The notes beneath the pieces were generated by a model that was not told the DNA's origin, ran no database searches, and saw nothing but the letters and a program-made list of their open reading frames with translations. Position numbers and translations under genes: made by a program. DNA of 64,000 bases, from NCBI RefSeq assembly GCF_028309625.1, contig NZ_JAQMHR010000008.1, positions 62,001-126,000 on the forward strand, read 5' to 3'. Shown in pieces: positions 34,838 to 44,670 of the stretch (position 1 is its first letter; each line of letters begins with the position of its first letter). Source of the DNA: Trichococcus sp. K1Tr (GTDB lineage: Bacteria; Bacillota; Bacilli; Lactobacillales; Aerococcaceae).

Positions 34838-36130
34838 TTATTTTAAAAGATTATCGATTTCTTTTTCGATATCGACCAGCTCATCATCAATTTTATTTTC
34901 ATTCAAAGCATTCGTGATCAGATAATCGCATCTTTCGATGATATTGTTGTACTTTTTGAATTTCGGTTCGATCACCGCATTTTCGATGATATCATCCAGT
35001 ACATCTTGTTTTAAGGAATAATTGCTCATGGCATCCTGATCCAGCAGCCCTTTGGTGCTGTCGCTGGCCATCACACTCTTCAAAGCCGAAGCCCCTTGCG
35101 AATTTTCAAATAGTTCCTGTTGAATCTCTTGGTCGATCGTTAAGGTTTCAAGAAACTCAAAAGCTAATTGTTGCTGTGTCGTTTTGGAATTTATCGCTAT
35201 CAAAGAGGTGGCTATTTGGGAAGTCTTTTGATTAGCGATTGTCCCGGGCATCGCCAAGCAACTCCATTTGAAAGTAGAGTATTTACTGACGCGATAAGGA
35301 TATGGTTGATAAGTCCGGTATTGCGCAAACGTCAACGGGCAAAAAGCGACATTGCCTTTATCGAAGTCCTCTGACGATACTTGATAGCCTTTATTCAGAT
35401 CTTTTAGTTTTTGAATATAGGATAAAGCTTCCCTTACATCGCTTTGATTCAGATTGCTTGAGGCACCCTCCTCATCAAACAAGCTGATGCCATAACCATT
35501 GACCGCATCTTGCCATTTAAAACCATAGGAGCCATACTGATCGATCGTGCCATCACCATCCGTATCCTTGGTTACTTGTGCACAGATTTGATAAAATTCT
35601 TCGATCGTCCAATTACCCTCAGGTATCGCGATACCTTCCTTTTCCAACAGATCGCGATTGACGCACATCATGGTCGGGTTGATCTCATAGGGTAAGGCAT
35701 ATTGCGTATTTTGGTAACTGCCCGAACTGAGCGCACTTTCATAGAAGATATCAGTACTTACGTTGTTAGCTTTGATCAATTCATCCAACGGCATCAATGC
35801 GCCCAATGAAGACAACTTATTGAAATCTTCAGCCAATACCATAAAAACATCCGGTTGCTCCCCGCTGGCGATATTGGATGCCAACCAGGCTGAGTAATCT
35901 TGTTTCAAGATGCCGCTCTTATACTCTATCGTTACGTTAGGATGTTCCTTTTCGAATTTTTCGATGGCATCATCGATCACTTTATAACTTTCCGCATTGT
36001 AGACATCCCAATTGCTGCCGGTGAACATCCCCAGCGTAATCGTGATTTCCCGGCGAGAGCTGACAAACAGATAGATCATCAACAGACTAAAACCGATTAA
36101 TGCGAGGAATACCTTTTTCATTTTAGTCAT
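34838..36130 (-). CDS. Membrane-anchored family 1 sugar-binding protein of a sensory cassette
   Basis: A protein of about 430 residues of the SBP_bac_1 (maltose-type) family. The N-terminus MKKVFLALIGFSLLMIYLFV is hydrophobic but has no lipobox cysteine, so it is probably an uncleaved anchor. The mature part shows FEKEHPNVTIEYKSGI, GEQPDVFMVLAEDFNKLSS and WTIEEFYQICAQVTKDTDGD typical of the family. Its start overlaps the end of the response regulator gene by 8 bases (ATG choice uncertain; 36136 and 36121 are possible). No ABC permease genes accompany it, so it may serve sensing rather than transport. Confidence 0.8.
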   Translation of the reverse strand: MTKMKKVFLALIGFSLLMIYLFVSSRREITITLGMFTGSNWDVYNAESYKVIDDAIEKFEKEHPNVTIEYKSGILKQDYSAWLASNIASGEQPDVFMVLAEDFNKLSSLGALMPLDELIKANNVSTDIFYESALSSGSYQNTQYALPYEINPTMMCVNRDLLEKEGIAIPEGNWTIEEFYQICAQVTKDTDGDGTIDQYGSYGFKWQDAVNGYGISLFDEEGASSNLNQSDVREALSYIQKLKDLNKGYQVSSEDFDKGNVAFCPLTFAQYRTYQPYPYRVSKYSTFKWSCLAMPGTIANQKTSQIATSLIAINSKTTQQQLAFEFLETLTIDQEIQQELFENSQGASALKSVMASDSTKGLLDQDAMSNYSLKQDVLDDIIENAVIEPKFKKYNNIIERCDYLITNALNENKIDDELVDIEKEIDNLLK

Positions 36131-36803
36131 GATCATTACCGAAATCTTTTGTCGTTTGACCCGTTTGGACTGCCCAAATGGCCAGTTGGGTCCGATCCCT
36201 TAAATCCAATTTGGACAAAATGGTGCTGAGGTAATTCCGGACCGTTCCCTCCGACAAGAACAGCTTTTGCGATATTTCTTTGTTGGACAGGCCGAATCCC
36301 ACTTGTTGGATGACCTTCATTTCACGGTTGGAGATATCCGCAACATTTTTGTCATCCACTTGGATCGCATAATTGCTGGTTACCATTTGCGAGAATTTTT
36401 TGAATACTTTGGTGGCGATATCCGGGTTGATCATCGCGCCCCCATTCACGACAGTCAGAATAGCCTGGTGCAGACCGTCCATGCTTACGCCTTTCAACAG
36501 ATAACCGCTGGCGCCGTATTTCAAGGCACTGAACACAAACTCATCGTCATCAAAAGTAGTCAGGATAATGATTTTGATGTCAGGGTATTGTTCCTTGACC
36601 ATCTTGGTGCAGTAGACGCCATCCATCTTGGGCATTCGGATGTCCATCAGGATAAGGTCCGGACGGCATTTTTTGATGCTTTCCAGCACTTCAAACCCAT
36701 CAGCTACGGTAGAGACAACTTCAATACCCGGTTTGGTCGATAAAACAATTTCCAGGGATTGTCTAATCAACTCTTGATCATCGGCAATCATTACTTTAAT
36801 CAT
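36123..36803 (-). CDS. NarL/LuxR-type response regulator
   Basis: A 226-residue regulator. The receiver domain has acidic Asp8/Asp9 and the phosphoacceptor Asp54 (LILMDIRMPKMDG); the conserved Thr and Lys lie in ILTTFDDDEF and GYLLKG. The C-terminal GerE helix-turn-helix reads SNREMKVIQQVGFGLSNKEI and continues with FLSEGTVRNYLSTIL. It overlaps the histidine kinase gene by 8 bases, so the two are a cognate pair. Confidence 0.92.
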   Translation of the reverse strand: MIKVMIADDQELIRQSLEIVLSTKPGIEVVSTVADGFEVLESIKKCRPDLILMDIRMPKMDGVYCTKMVKEQYPDIKIIILTTFDDDEFVFSALKYGASGYLLKGVSMDGLHQAILTVVNGGAMINPDIATKVFKKFSQMVTSNYAIQVDDKNVADISNREMKVIQQVGFGLSNKEISQKLFLSEGTVRNYLSTILSKLDLRDRTQLAIWAVQTGQTTKDFGNDHD

Positions 36804-38094
36804 AATTTGCTCCCCTTTCGATCGGTATTTCTATGGCAGTCCGGAAACCGTTCTCGCCAGAAAATCTGATCGTACCGTTTAAAATCGATACGCGTTCACA
36901 CATCTGCTTTAACCCATAACCACATTTAATGCTTTCACAGCCCGTCCCATTATCTTGGATGATGATGACATATTCATTATCGTAGACAAACATATTGATT
37001 TCAATCTCTGTGGCATGCCCGTGCCGCAAAGAATTGGTGATCGATTCTTGGATCATCCTGAAAATAATGTCCTCTTTGGTATTCTCAATATCAACATTAT
37101 CCCATTTGTAATATAAATCTATTTTCAGATTGGATACGCCTTCATACTCGGCGATCATTTTGGTCAATCCATCTTTCAGCGTGCTGTCTTCCAAAACGCC
37201 CGGGCGCAATTTATACAAGGAACGCCGCACATCTTTGATGCCCATCCTGACAACGTCGCTGACCAGCAACAGTTGCTGTTTCGTTTTTTCCGGATCGATA
37301 TCAATGATGGCAATGCAGGCATCGACACCCGCCGATATTCCGGTCAGAGCATGGCCCAGCGTATCGTGTATTTCCCTGGAGATTCTTTTCCGTTCGTTAT
37401 CTTCGCCGATTTTTTCAGTCAGATTGGCATAGTTCTTCAATTCGACATTTACGCGTGAGACCATCGCCAACTGTTCTCCGACCCGTTGTTTTTCTTTTTG
37501 TTGGACAAATAAAGAAGTCGCCAGAAAAGAAATGAAGCCAACGATATTCAGCGAAGCAAGGATGTTTCTGAAGAACAAGATCAACGTTCTGGCTCCGCTG
37601 GGATAAAAATTAATATAGGTTTCAATCGATGGCATTCTGACAATGAGCGAAAGAATGGCATAATCAGAGATGATCAGCAGGCCAAAGCTGATGATCAGCA
37701 GTGCCGGCCAATATTTAATTTTCTTTGTATTGTACAAAATATCTGCGAACACCAACAACACGATGCCATTGTAACTGCCGTTCAAAACGATGATCAATGT
37801 GATCATCACGATAATTTCCAGATAGATCAGCCAATAAACGATGTAACTGTCTTTCGTGCGGAAGTACATGCTCGCCAGTAATACCAAAAACAACAGAATC
37901 GCCCCAAAAAAAGTCTTTTCCGGAGCCGGAGGCACATAAGACAGGTTTTCCAAAAAAGCCGAGGCATACCCATGTGCTTGCAAGTATTTAGTTGAAAGTA
38001 AAAAGATGGAGGCATTAAACAATACGATAATAAAATTCAGTAGCAATAAGGAATTATGAATATACGCTATATGCTTCGTTCCTAAATTTTTCAT
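36796..38094 (-). CDS. Sensor histidine kinase (HisKA_3, NarX/DesK type)
   Basis: A 432-residue kinase with about six N-terminal membrane helices (1-190), a short coiled linker, and the HisKA_3 dimerisation motif NERKRISREIHDTLGHALTG carrying the phosphorylated His near residue 237. The HATPase_c domain has the N-box FRMIQESITNSLRHGHATEI and the G-box IIQDNGTGCESIKCGYGLKQ. The ATG at 38094 shares one base with the TAA of the upstream binding-protein gene (TAATG), so translation is coupled. There is no extracellular sensor domain, consistent with input coming from the associated binding proteins. Confidence 0.9.
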   Translation of the reverse strand: MKNLGTKHIAYIHNSLLLLNFIIVLFNASIFLLSTKYLQAHGYASAFLENLSYVPPAPEKTFFGAILLFLVLLASMYFRTKDSYIVYWLIYLEIIVMITLIIVLNGSYNGIVLLVFADILYNTKKIKYWPALLIISFGLLIISDYAILSLIVRMPSIETYINFYPSGARTLILFFRNILASLNIVGFISFLATSLFVQQKEKQRVGEQLAMVSRVNVELKNYANLTEKIGEDNERKRISREIHDTLGHALTGISAGVDACIAIIDIDPEKTKQQLLLVSDVVRMGIKDVRRSLYKLRPGVLEDSTLKDGLTKMIAEYEGVSNLKIDLYYKWDNVDIENTKEDIIFRMIQESITNSLRHGHATEIEINMFVYDNEYVIIIQDNGTGCESIKCGYGLKQMCERVSILNGTIRFSGENGFRTAIEIPIERGANYD

Positions 38095-39050
38095 TATTGC
38101 CACCCCGAAATGTCATATTCGCTGATGTTGTTCTTGGTTATTAAGGTAACCGGCACAACAATCGACTTTTCATATTGTTCATAATTAACAATTTTATAGG
38201 CTGCTTCAATCGCTTTTGCCCCCATCGTAGTAGGCGATTGCGCTGCAGTTCCCTGGACTTCATCACTGTCAATCAATAGTTTTTTCATATCCGGTGAACC
38301 ATCCACGCCATAGACCAGTACTTCATGATTGATTTGTTTATCTTTTATTGCCGCCAAAGCACCCAATGCACTGGGGTCATTTAAAGCCATGACAACATCG
38401 AAATCGATTTTTTTATCAATGATTTCCATCATGACGGGCATCGCGACTTCCGTTTGGCCCAAACACTCTTCGCTTGCAACAACCTTGTAATTGTCATTAT
38501 CTTTGATCGTGTCCAGAAAGCCGTTGATCCGGTCAACAGAGGATAAAGCAGCGCTGTGTTTCAAAAGCACAATCTTTGCCGAAGACAGATTGCGCATCAT
38601 ATCCTTGGCACACTGCACGCCGGCATCATAATTATTGGACAAAACCGTCGTGTCGGCAATGGTGTCGTCATCCAGCTGCGCATCAATGACAATGATCTTG
38701 ATGCCTTTTTCCTTGGCTTTTTTCAAAGACTCATTCACTTTCGAATAATCAACGGGGTTGATGATCAATACATCAATTCCCATCTCGATCAAGTCATTGA
38801 TTTGTTCGTTTTGTTTCTCGACATCCAGAGCCGGATCACGGGTATATAAGATATCCCCACGATCATTGATTTGTTTTTCTATTTCATCTGTTATGGCCTT
38901 ATAAAAGCTATTGTTCATTGTCATATATGTAGCGCCAAAAACAATTTTTTCACTGTCGTATCTGACGAATTTATAATTATAATAGATGGATGAAACCGCG
39001 ATGACACAAACAGAGACAATCAGAACCATCATTTTGCTTACATTTCTCAT
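38094..39050 (-). CDS. Sugar-binding protein (Peripla_BP_4, RbsB-like) of a sensory cassette
   Basis: A 318-residue extracellular protein. An N-terminal segment (MMVLIVSVCVIAVSSIYY) is hydrophobic without a lipobox and probably anchors it in the membrane. The rest has the RbsB pattern: FGATYMTMNNSFYKAITDEI, LIEMGIDVLIINPVDYSKV, ARD-like VLSNNYDAGVQCAKDMM and VVMALNDPSALGALAA. Start after TGAGGA at 39050. It is the first gene of a cassette binding protein - kinase - regulator - second binding protein, with the kinase immediately downstream. The arrangement resembles three-component sugar sensors in which a binding protein activates a kinase. Confidence 0.85.
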   Translation of the reverse strand: MRNVSKMMVLIVSVCVIAVSSIYYNYKFVRYDSEKIVFGATYMTMNNSFYKAITDEIEKQINDRGDILYTRDPALDVEKQNEQINDLIEMGIDVLIINPVDYSKVNESLKKAKEKGIKIIVIDAQLDDDTIADTTVLSNNYDAGVQCAKDMMRNLSSAKIVLLKHSAALSSVDRINGFLDTIKDNDNYKVVASEECLGQTEVAMPVMMEIIDKKIDFDVVMALNDPSALGALAAIKDKQINHEVLVYGVDGSPDMKKLLIDSDEVQGTAAQSPTTMGAKAIEAAYKIVNYEQYEKSIVVPVTLITKNNISEYDISGWQ

Positions 39051-39083
39051 CAAATCCTCACCCTCCCACCTCACAGTCTATAT

Positions 39084-39114
39084 ACTTTTGTCACATATGT
39101 AAATTGACAAAAGT
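39084..39114. promoter_or_regulatory. Palindrome upstream of the sensory cassette (probable operator)
   Basis: Perfect 10-bp arms ACTTTTGTCA / TGACAAAAGT with an 11-base spacer, 34 bases upstream of the first start codon. Half-sites TTGTCA and CATATGTGACA resemble those of the palindrome at 34521-34552. Confidence 0.55.
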
Positions 39115-39164
39115 AATTAATTTATGGAGGCGCTTTCTGAAAATCTTGACGGCAAAACGAAAAC

Positions 39165-39210
39165 AGCAAGCGCCAATCTCCGATTTGGTGCCGGAAATTG
39201 GGGGCTTGCT
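39165..39210 (-). terminator. Long hairpin downstream of drmB
   Basis: AGCAAGC-CCAAT-TCCG pairs with CGGA-ATTGG-GCTTGCT, interrupted by single-base bulges. On the minus strand it is followed by GTTTTCGTTTT. Probable terminator for the DISARM operon. Confidence 0.5.
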
Positions 39211-39346
39211 GGTCTGGAGAAAATAGCTTTAGAAAAGACAGTCGCTCTTGGCGTTTTCCATCACATCATAAATCACCAAATTATACGTATGCTGAAGGTC
39301 TAAAAAATCGCCTCATAGAAGCTAAGAACCCATAAAAAGCTTTAAA

Positions 39347-41251
39347 CTAAAAGTTATTTCCAGTAAAGAAACCCCACTCGGGATGTTGAAGACTGCCAAC
39401 TAAAACATTTCTGTCTAAGAAAACATTCATTTTCTCACAACTGGTTTCTGATACCAATGAACACGCGTGGCATGCTGCTACATTTAGCGAATTCCTACCT
39501 TGCCCTTCACTATCAATGCAAATCGGATCAAAACTGCACCATTTAGCTTTTTCAATTGCATTCTCAACTATTGAAAAGAAATTACTAGGAATCCCTTGTT
39601 TTACTAATCCCCCCAAAGTTCCTTCTGAATCGCTACTTGAAGTATAAATTAATACCCCATACATTTCTTCACCATAATTATCTGAGAAATATAATCTCTC
39701 CCGGAGAGAAGATGATGAATAGCCACTCGTTAGTGTTAATTCTTTAATCAATAAATGAGACAATGTGTGCAATAAATAAAATTTTGGATTAATCGAAGAT
39801 AATTCATCGCTAAAGGTCACATTCTCATCTTTCCTTATTATCTTCTCTATCATCGATGTATGTTGGTTTTTCTCAAACCAAGAATCAATTTTCTCTTTTG
39901 ATAATTCAAAGAAAATACCTTCCCCTTTAGATTTGACAGCAACAAAAGTATCATCTTTACGCTTCAGTGACACCACATGTTCTTCTTTCTCGTCCGCTTC
40001 TCCCGCAAGTATCTTCTCTGTATCCGATGTTAAGATTCTAGAATAACCTGTCAAAGCACTGATTACCTCCAGCGAATGAACTAATGTCACTGTAGTAAAT
40101 AGTTCTGAAATATCTGTTTTAGGAAACATTGTATGATCATGGATAGAAATTTTAAAATCAATATGGGAATCCTCATTGAAGCTTTCTTCACCACTTAATA
40201 CTGCATATTCAGAACGTCGATAGTCCATTACTGTTTCAGGAACAGCATCATCACCTTCTAGATATAAGCCTAATTTCTTTCCAATTATCTCTCTGATTGT
40301 ATTTTCATCTGTTTCCATATCCTCAACTATGTCAAGAATATAATTCCCTATTCGTCTGTCTTCTTCGTAGAATTCAACTTCTTTTCCTTTATCTGCTTTT
40401 GTCATTCGTTCAATTAATGGTTGATATACACTGTGTGACATTATTTTCTCTAAAAAAGCATTCTCGTTAAACGGAATATTTACGGAACTCATAATTTTTG
40501 GAAAATAAAAATTACTTGCATTTCTTAATAGGACTTCAGGATTTTCAGAACATGCTTTGTTACCTGAAGTCTGTTTCCATAAAAAGTCACCATTACAATG
40601 AACATTTATCTTTTCAAAGCGCGATTCCATTTTATTTTTGTCGAATATACCTGCAAGAGAATTGCTGGCTCCACACTGCACACATTTCACTATTAATTCA
40701 GAAATAGAAGCTGATTGAGATTGACTAATCAATTTTAAATCATGATTCGAAAACTGTTCTTTAGTTAGGTTCGTCTTTTGATGTGCCCATTCACTCCAAG
40801 GAAAATCTTGCACATGTCCATGCGAACAAGCACAAATGATTCTGACAGGAACCAGTTCTACATGATTATTCCCCTTATTTGAGAAAGTAAATGGAGCCTT
40901 ATCGAATTCCGTCATCAAATAACTTTTATTGGTTGCTTCAATTCCTTTTTTCCATTGATTAATTGTCTTTAAACTTCTATCTACTGGAGAAAAATACCAC
41001 CGAGGAAATCTTTTCCCAAAAATATCAGATATCTCCCCTAATGGCGGCTCAACAAAACCTGTCGCTTTCAAAACGCTTTCGAGCCTTATATCATGTAACT
41101 TGATCAGCTTTTCCGTTTCCCAATACTCTGAATCAGCTACCATAATGGATTGATTATTAATATCGATTAATGCTCCTATCCCAAACGGTGTGAGTAATTG
41201 TGATTTTCTAACATTGAATTCAGGATTTATGTTTTGTTTGTTATACACCAT
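39347..41251 (-). CDS. drmB: DISARM protein DrmB (DUF1998)
   Basis: A 634-residue protein matching DrmB. The N-terminus VRKSQLLTPFGIGALIDI is the typical DrmB opening. Two cysteine knots are visible: ICACSHGHVQDFPWSEW (about 137) and CVQCGASNSLAG (about 202). The C-terminal DUF1998 domain (about 500-634) has LHTLSHLLIKELTLTSGYSS and the cysteine cluster FDPICIDSEGQG.. ACHACSLVSETSCE. AAGGAG precedes the ATG, 10 bases after drmA's stop. In DISARM this protein partners DrmA and is required for blocking incoming phage DNA. Nothing follows it; a drmC gene would be expected here. Confidence 0.9.
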   Translation of the reverse strand: MVYNKQNINPEFNVRKSQLLTPFGIGALIDINNQSIMVADSEYWETEKLIKLHDIRLESVLKATGFVEPPLGEISDIFGKRFPRWYFSPVDRSLKTINQWKKGIEATNKSYLMTEFDKAPFTFSNKGNNHVELVPVRIICACSHGHVQDFPWSEWAHQKTNLTKEQFSNHDLKLISQSQSASISELIVKCVQCGASNSLAGIFDKNKMESRFEKINVHCNGDFLWKQTSGNKACSENPEVLLRNASNFYFPKIMSSVNIPFNENAFLEKIMSHSVYQPLIERMTKADKGKEVEFYEEDRRIGNYILDIVEDMETDENTIREIIGKKLGLYLEGDDAVPETVMDYRRSEYAVLSGEESFNEDSHIDFKISIHDHTMFPKTDISELFTTVTLVHSLEVISALTGYSRILTSDTEKILAGEADEKEEHVVSLKRKDDTFVAVKSKGEGIFFELSKEKIDSWFEKNQHTSMIEKIIRKDENVTFSDELSSINPKFYLLHTLSHLLIKELTLTSGYSSSSLRERLYFSDNYGEEMYGVLIYTSSSDSEGTLGGLVKQGIPSNFFSIVENAIEKAKWCSFDPICIDSEGQGRNSLNVAACHACSLVSETSCEKMNVFLDRNVLVGSLQHPEWGFFTGNNF

Positions 41252-41261
41252 TTTATTCTCC

Positions 41262-44200
41262 TTAGTCTATTATTCGTAGAAATGCATTTTCTTCAACATT
41301 CCTCATAGCACCCATAACTCTAGTAGCTTCACCATGCATACTCTTATCGTCATAGGATCGCAATAATATAGAGTTTTGAATTTCTGAAGATTTAGTAGGC
41401 CCTACATAATACATCAAGTCTTTTTCATCGATGCTTTTTTCTGATAATGCTATCCAGTTACGGACAAATGTATCAATCAACTTTTCAGCATCAGATAAAT
41501 ATAAATTACTTTTTTCATCTGCTTTAGCTATACGTTTCTTTAAAAACTGCACTGCTTCAAGTAATTTCTGTTGATGATTCAATACATTTCCTGCAGACTC
41601 ATTACTCATCAATTCGACTGAAGAATTTCTTACCATAGTTACAAGTGCCGCTGCCACCGCTTTTTCTAATGATGGTACTGAGAATGGCGTCACACTACTC
41701 GGCTCCACATATCTATATAGGCTTTGATGATAAGATTGAAAAGTCTCATAATGCGATCTATCTCTACTTCTTGAAGAATTGTAAAGGGTGCAAACTAACC
41801 CTAAACTCCTACGACCAACTCGACTAGTAGCTTGAATATATTCTGACGTGAGTTTAGGCTGTCCTACGACAAACATAGAGTTTAAACGGCCTATATCTAC
41901 ACCAACTGACAGCATATTCGTTGCAATGACAGAATCAAGTACGCCTTTATTACCTAACGGAATCTCTAATTGACTAATGATATCAGGAATTTCTGTACCG
42001 GATACTCTACTTGTCAATTCTACATTCGTATTATCATAAATTGCTCTTTTATTTGTATTATTTCGAGCATTTAATTGCGATAGAAAATCTTTTACGTCGT
42101 CTTTTATTAAAGTCGACGCCTTTCCAAGTTCACGAATACTATTAAAATAGCCAGCTACAGTCCAAAATAATTCCTTTTCTTCGTTAGTGAAATTTAAATC
42201 GTTGACACTTTGGAGTAGTGCCCCAGCCAGCCTTACCTCAGCAGTAATTTGAGTTTTACCAGTTGCCATTATCCCCAAATATTTCCTGCCTTTTTTTAGA
42301 TAATTTTCCTTAACAAAAAAATTATCTTCTGCATCAAGACCGTTAGGAGGGAATTGCGTAACCGTTCTATCGAAGATATTCAAAACCTGTTCTTCTGCAT
42401 TTCTTATGGTTGCAGTGGAAGCAATATATTTAGGTGGCCTCGCATTCTCGCCTAAAACATAATCAAATCCTGCTTCATAGAGCCCCACTATACTCCCAAG
42501 TGGACCTGAAATTAAATGCAACTCATCCTGAATGATTAACTCTGGCCGTCTAAACTTATTAGGATTATCGGATCCGAATAGTTTTTCAGTCCCTTCCTTA
42601 AGTGGTACTTGTGCAAACTTATCAACCGTCCCAAACAATAGAGTTGGGCGGTGATAATAAATTGCCTCATCGACAACGTGAATTGGAAGTTTTTCAAATG
42701 CACAATCTTTGTTCACACATTTTATATTATGGTAATCATTTCTTGTGGATGCTTTTTGATACCCCCACCTACGACTGAATTTAACGTTTTCATTTTTAGG
42801 GATAATACTGTGCTCCTCATTACACCAAGGACATTTTAATAATTGGAAGGAATTATATTTTTTAGCATCATTTAATGTCCTGCTATTCGTCATCTTATCA
42901 ATACTTTCATTAGCGTCTTTATAATTATTTGGAGTGGAAGCTCCTCCTACCCACAACCCAACTGAGATCTCCTTTTCACCAAACATCCCATTGTGCAGCC
43001 TTATATACTCACACGCACAAATCAATGCCGCTGCTCGTTCAAATTGCTGGGCAGTCAACAAACGGAGTGTGTATCTCATAATTACACTTACTCCATCATA
43101 ATTATCATATTCTAGTCTTCTGTAAAAAATAACTGCTGCAATGGCAAAAAGATATGCTTCGGTTTTCCCACCCCCAGTCGGAACCCAAATTAAATCAAGT
43201 ATTTCTCTCTCCGAACTTTTTTCGTTCAAAATTGACTCCAGTGAATTCAATACAAATGCTAATTGGAAGGGCCTCCAAGTAAAGTTTGCTTCAGAATAAT
43301 CTTTAGTTCTATATGCAGCTTCCTTATCACTAGATTTCCCCATACGTTGCAGTAGCATCGCTTCATTTGCATTTTGAAACGCGATCCAAGCGTTCGAATC
43401 ACATCTCAGGAAATCTATTGTTTTCCTCATACGTTGGCTACATTCTTTACATTTATTCACATTCTCAGAAGCAATTTCCAAGTAAACGGAGTCTAATAAT
43501 ATTAGTTTCTTCTCTATTTTCAAAATCCAATCATCATATGCCTTAACAAAAGAATCCAACATTTTCAATTGTTCTTCTTTAGAATCCACAAGGTACGATT
43601 CAGGCTTAAGGACCTTAGCATTTAGATTGTCAACATTAAAACTCATCGGCGAAATTTCATGACTAGGCATATATGTCGTCTCAATTTGTCTAGGCATGAT
43701 CTCATCCTCTATAATTTTCCAATTAACGGAAGTCCCATGTCCAACTGCATATGTTTTTTTATTTCTATACAGCAATAAATTAAGCCTATCATCGTAACTT
43801 AATTTATTCATATCAGGTAACTTTATAACTTCAAATGGAACAAATTCAAAGCTCTCATCTGGCTTTATTATCGTTATTTTAGATTGAAAAATCTCATGGC
43901 TAGATAAATTTTTCAGGACCAGTGTAAGGGATTCAATTTCTTTTCCGCCAGATATTTCAAGTTTCTTAATAATTGAAATAATCTCTACTTCTGTCTGGTC
44001 GCTAACTTTTATCCTTTCTGAATTATATTTTTTATCTAACGGGATCAAAAGTTCTTTTATAAAAGGATTCCGCTTATAGTTTTTATGCTTGTTACCATTT
44101 ATATTAGAAAGTTTTTGCAAACAGAAATATAGTAAGCTTTGTTCTTTTCTAGATAGTGTCGACAAGACCTCATTGATGGCATATACGCTTTCTCCATTGT

Positions 44201-44669
44201 CTGCTTTTAATTTTATTCCTATATTTTCATAATCTAACAATACCGCTGCTTCTAGTTTTTCATTATTATTAATGGCCCCAGAAACGACATCAAATTCTTC
44301 TTGGGTCATCTCGATTAATGGATTTTCTATTTCTTCATAAAAGGCAAATTCAACGCTAGTACTTACCTCTTGTTTTTCCCCTGTAAAATAAACAGTTAGT
44401 CCCATTGTTCTAGGTTTAAACTCATTATCTATAACTATTGTTTCCTCATCCACAACATCAACATCATTGTCACTGACACTTATTTCTTCATGATTTTTTT
44501 CACCGTATGGGTATAAAATTCCAGTAACATACCTCTGCGATGGTGGCTCTGAAATAACTTCTCGGCTTGAGTCTCTCACCATCTTTTCAGAGCCAGGCCC
44601 CATTAATAATTCACGTACAGAATTCATCATTTTTTCTCTGACTTCATATTGTTCTATTTCACTTAACAT
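41262..44669 (-). CDS. drmA: DISARM helicase DrmA
   Basis: A 1135-residue superfamily 2 helicase-like protein. Walker A is WVPTGGGKTEAYLFAIAA (about 495-512), the DExH box is LIIQDELHLISGPLGS (about 711), and motif VI is YIQATSRVGRRSLG (about residue 950), all of the DrmA type. A probable zinc site (CPWCNEE and CVNKDC) sits between the Walker motifs. The N-terminal 480 residues are DrmA-specific. The ATG follows drmE's stop by one base with GGGGAG upstream. DrmA forms a complex with DrmB that senses or blocks foreign DNA. Confidence 0.92.
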   Translation of the reverse strand: MLSEIEQYEVREKMMNSVRELLMGPGSEKMVRDSSREVISEPPSQRYVTGILYPYGEKNHEEISVSDNDVDVVDEETIVIDNEFKPRTMGLTVYFTGEKQEVSTSVEFAFYEEIENPLIEMTQEEFDVVSGAINNNEKLEAAVLLDYENIGIKLKADNGESVYAINEVLSTLSRKEQSLLYFCLQKLSNINGNKHKNYKRNPFIKELLIPLDKKYNSERIKVSDQTEVEIISIIKKLEISGGKEIESLTLVLKNLSSHEIFQSKITIIKPDESFEFVPFEVIKLPDMNKLSYDDRLNLLLYRNKKTYAVGHGTSVNWKIIEDEIMPRQIETTYMPSHEISPMSFNVDNLNAKVLKPESYLVDSKEEQLKMLDSFVKAYDDWILKIEKKLILLDSVYLEIASENVNKCKECSQRMRKTIDFLRCDSNAWIAFQNANEAMLLQRMGKSSDKEAAYRTKDYSEANFTWRPFQLAFVLNSLESILNEKSSEREILDLIWVPTGGGKTEAYLFAIAAVIFYRRLEYDNYDGVSVIMRYTLRLLTAQQFERAAALICACEYIRLHNGMFGEKEISVGLWVGGASTPNNYKDANESIDKMTNSRTLNDAKKYNSFQLLKCPWCNEEHSIIPKNENVKFSRRWGYQKASTRNDYHNIKCVNKDCAFEKLPIHVVDEAIYYHRPTLLFGTVDKFAQVPLKEGTEKLFGSDNPNKFRRPELIIQDELHLISGPLGSIVGLYEAGFDYVLGENARPPKYIASTATIRNAEEQVLNIFDRTVTQFPPNGLDAEDNFFVKENYLKKGRKYLGIMATGKTQITAEVRLAGALLQSVNDLNFTNEEKELFWTVAGYFNSIRELGKASTLIKDDVKDFLSQLNARNNTNKRAIYDNTNVELTSRVSGTEIPDIISQLEIPLGNKGVLDSVIATNMLSVGVDIGRLNSMFVVGQPKLTSEYIQATSRVGRRSLGLVCTLYNSSRSRDRSHYETFQSYHQSLYRYVEPSSVTPFSVPSLEKAVAAALVTMVRNSSVELMSNESAGNVLNHQQKLLEAVQFLKKRIAKADEKSNLYLSDAEKLIDTFVRNWIALSEKSIDEKDLMYYVGPTKSSEIQNSILLRSYDDKSMHGEATRVMGAMRNVEENAFLRIID

Positions 44670-44670
44670 T

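Noticed and set aside
39051-39346. Hidden drmC gene downstream of drmB
   Set aside because: No open frame long enough and no HKD-like motif; the space holds a hairpin and the cassette promoter only.
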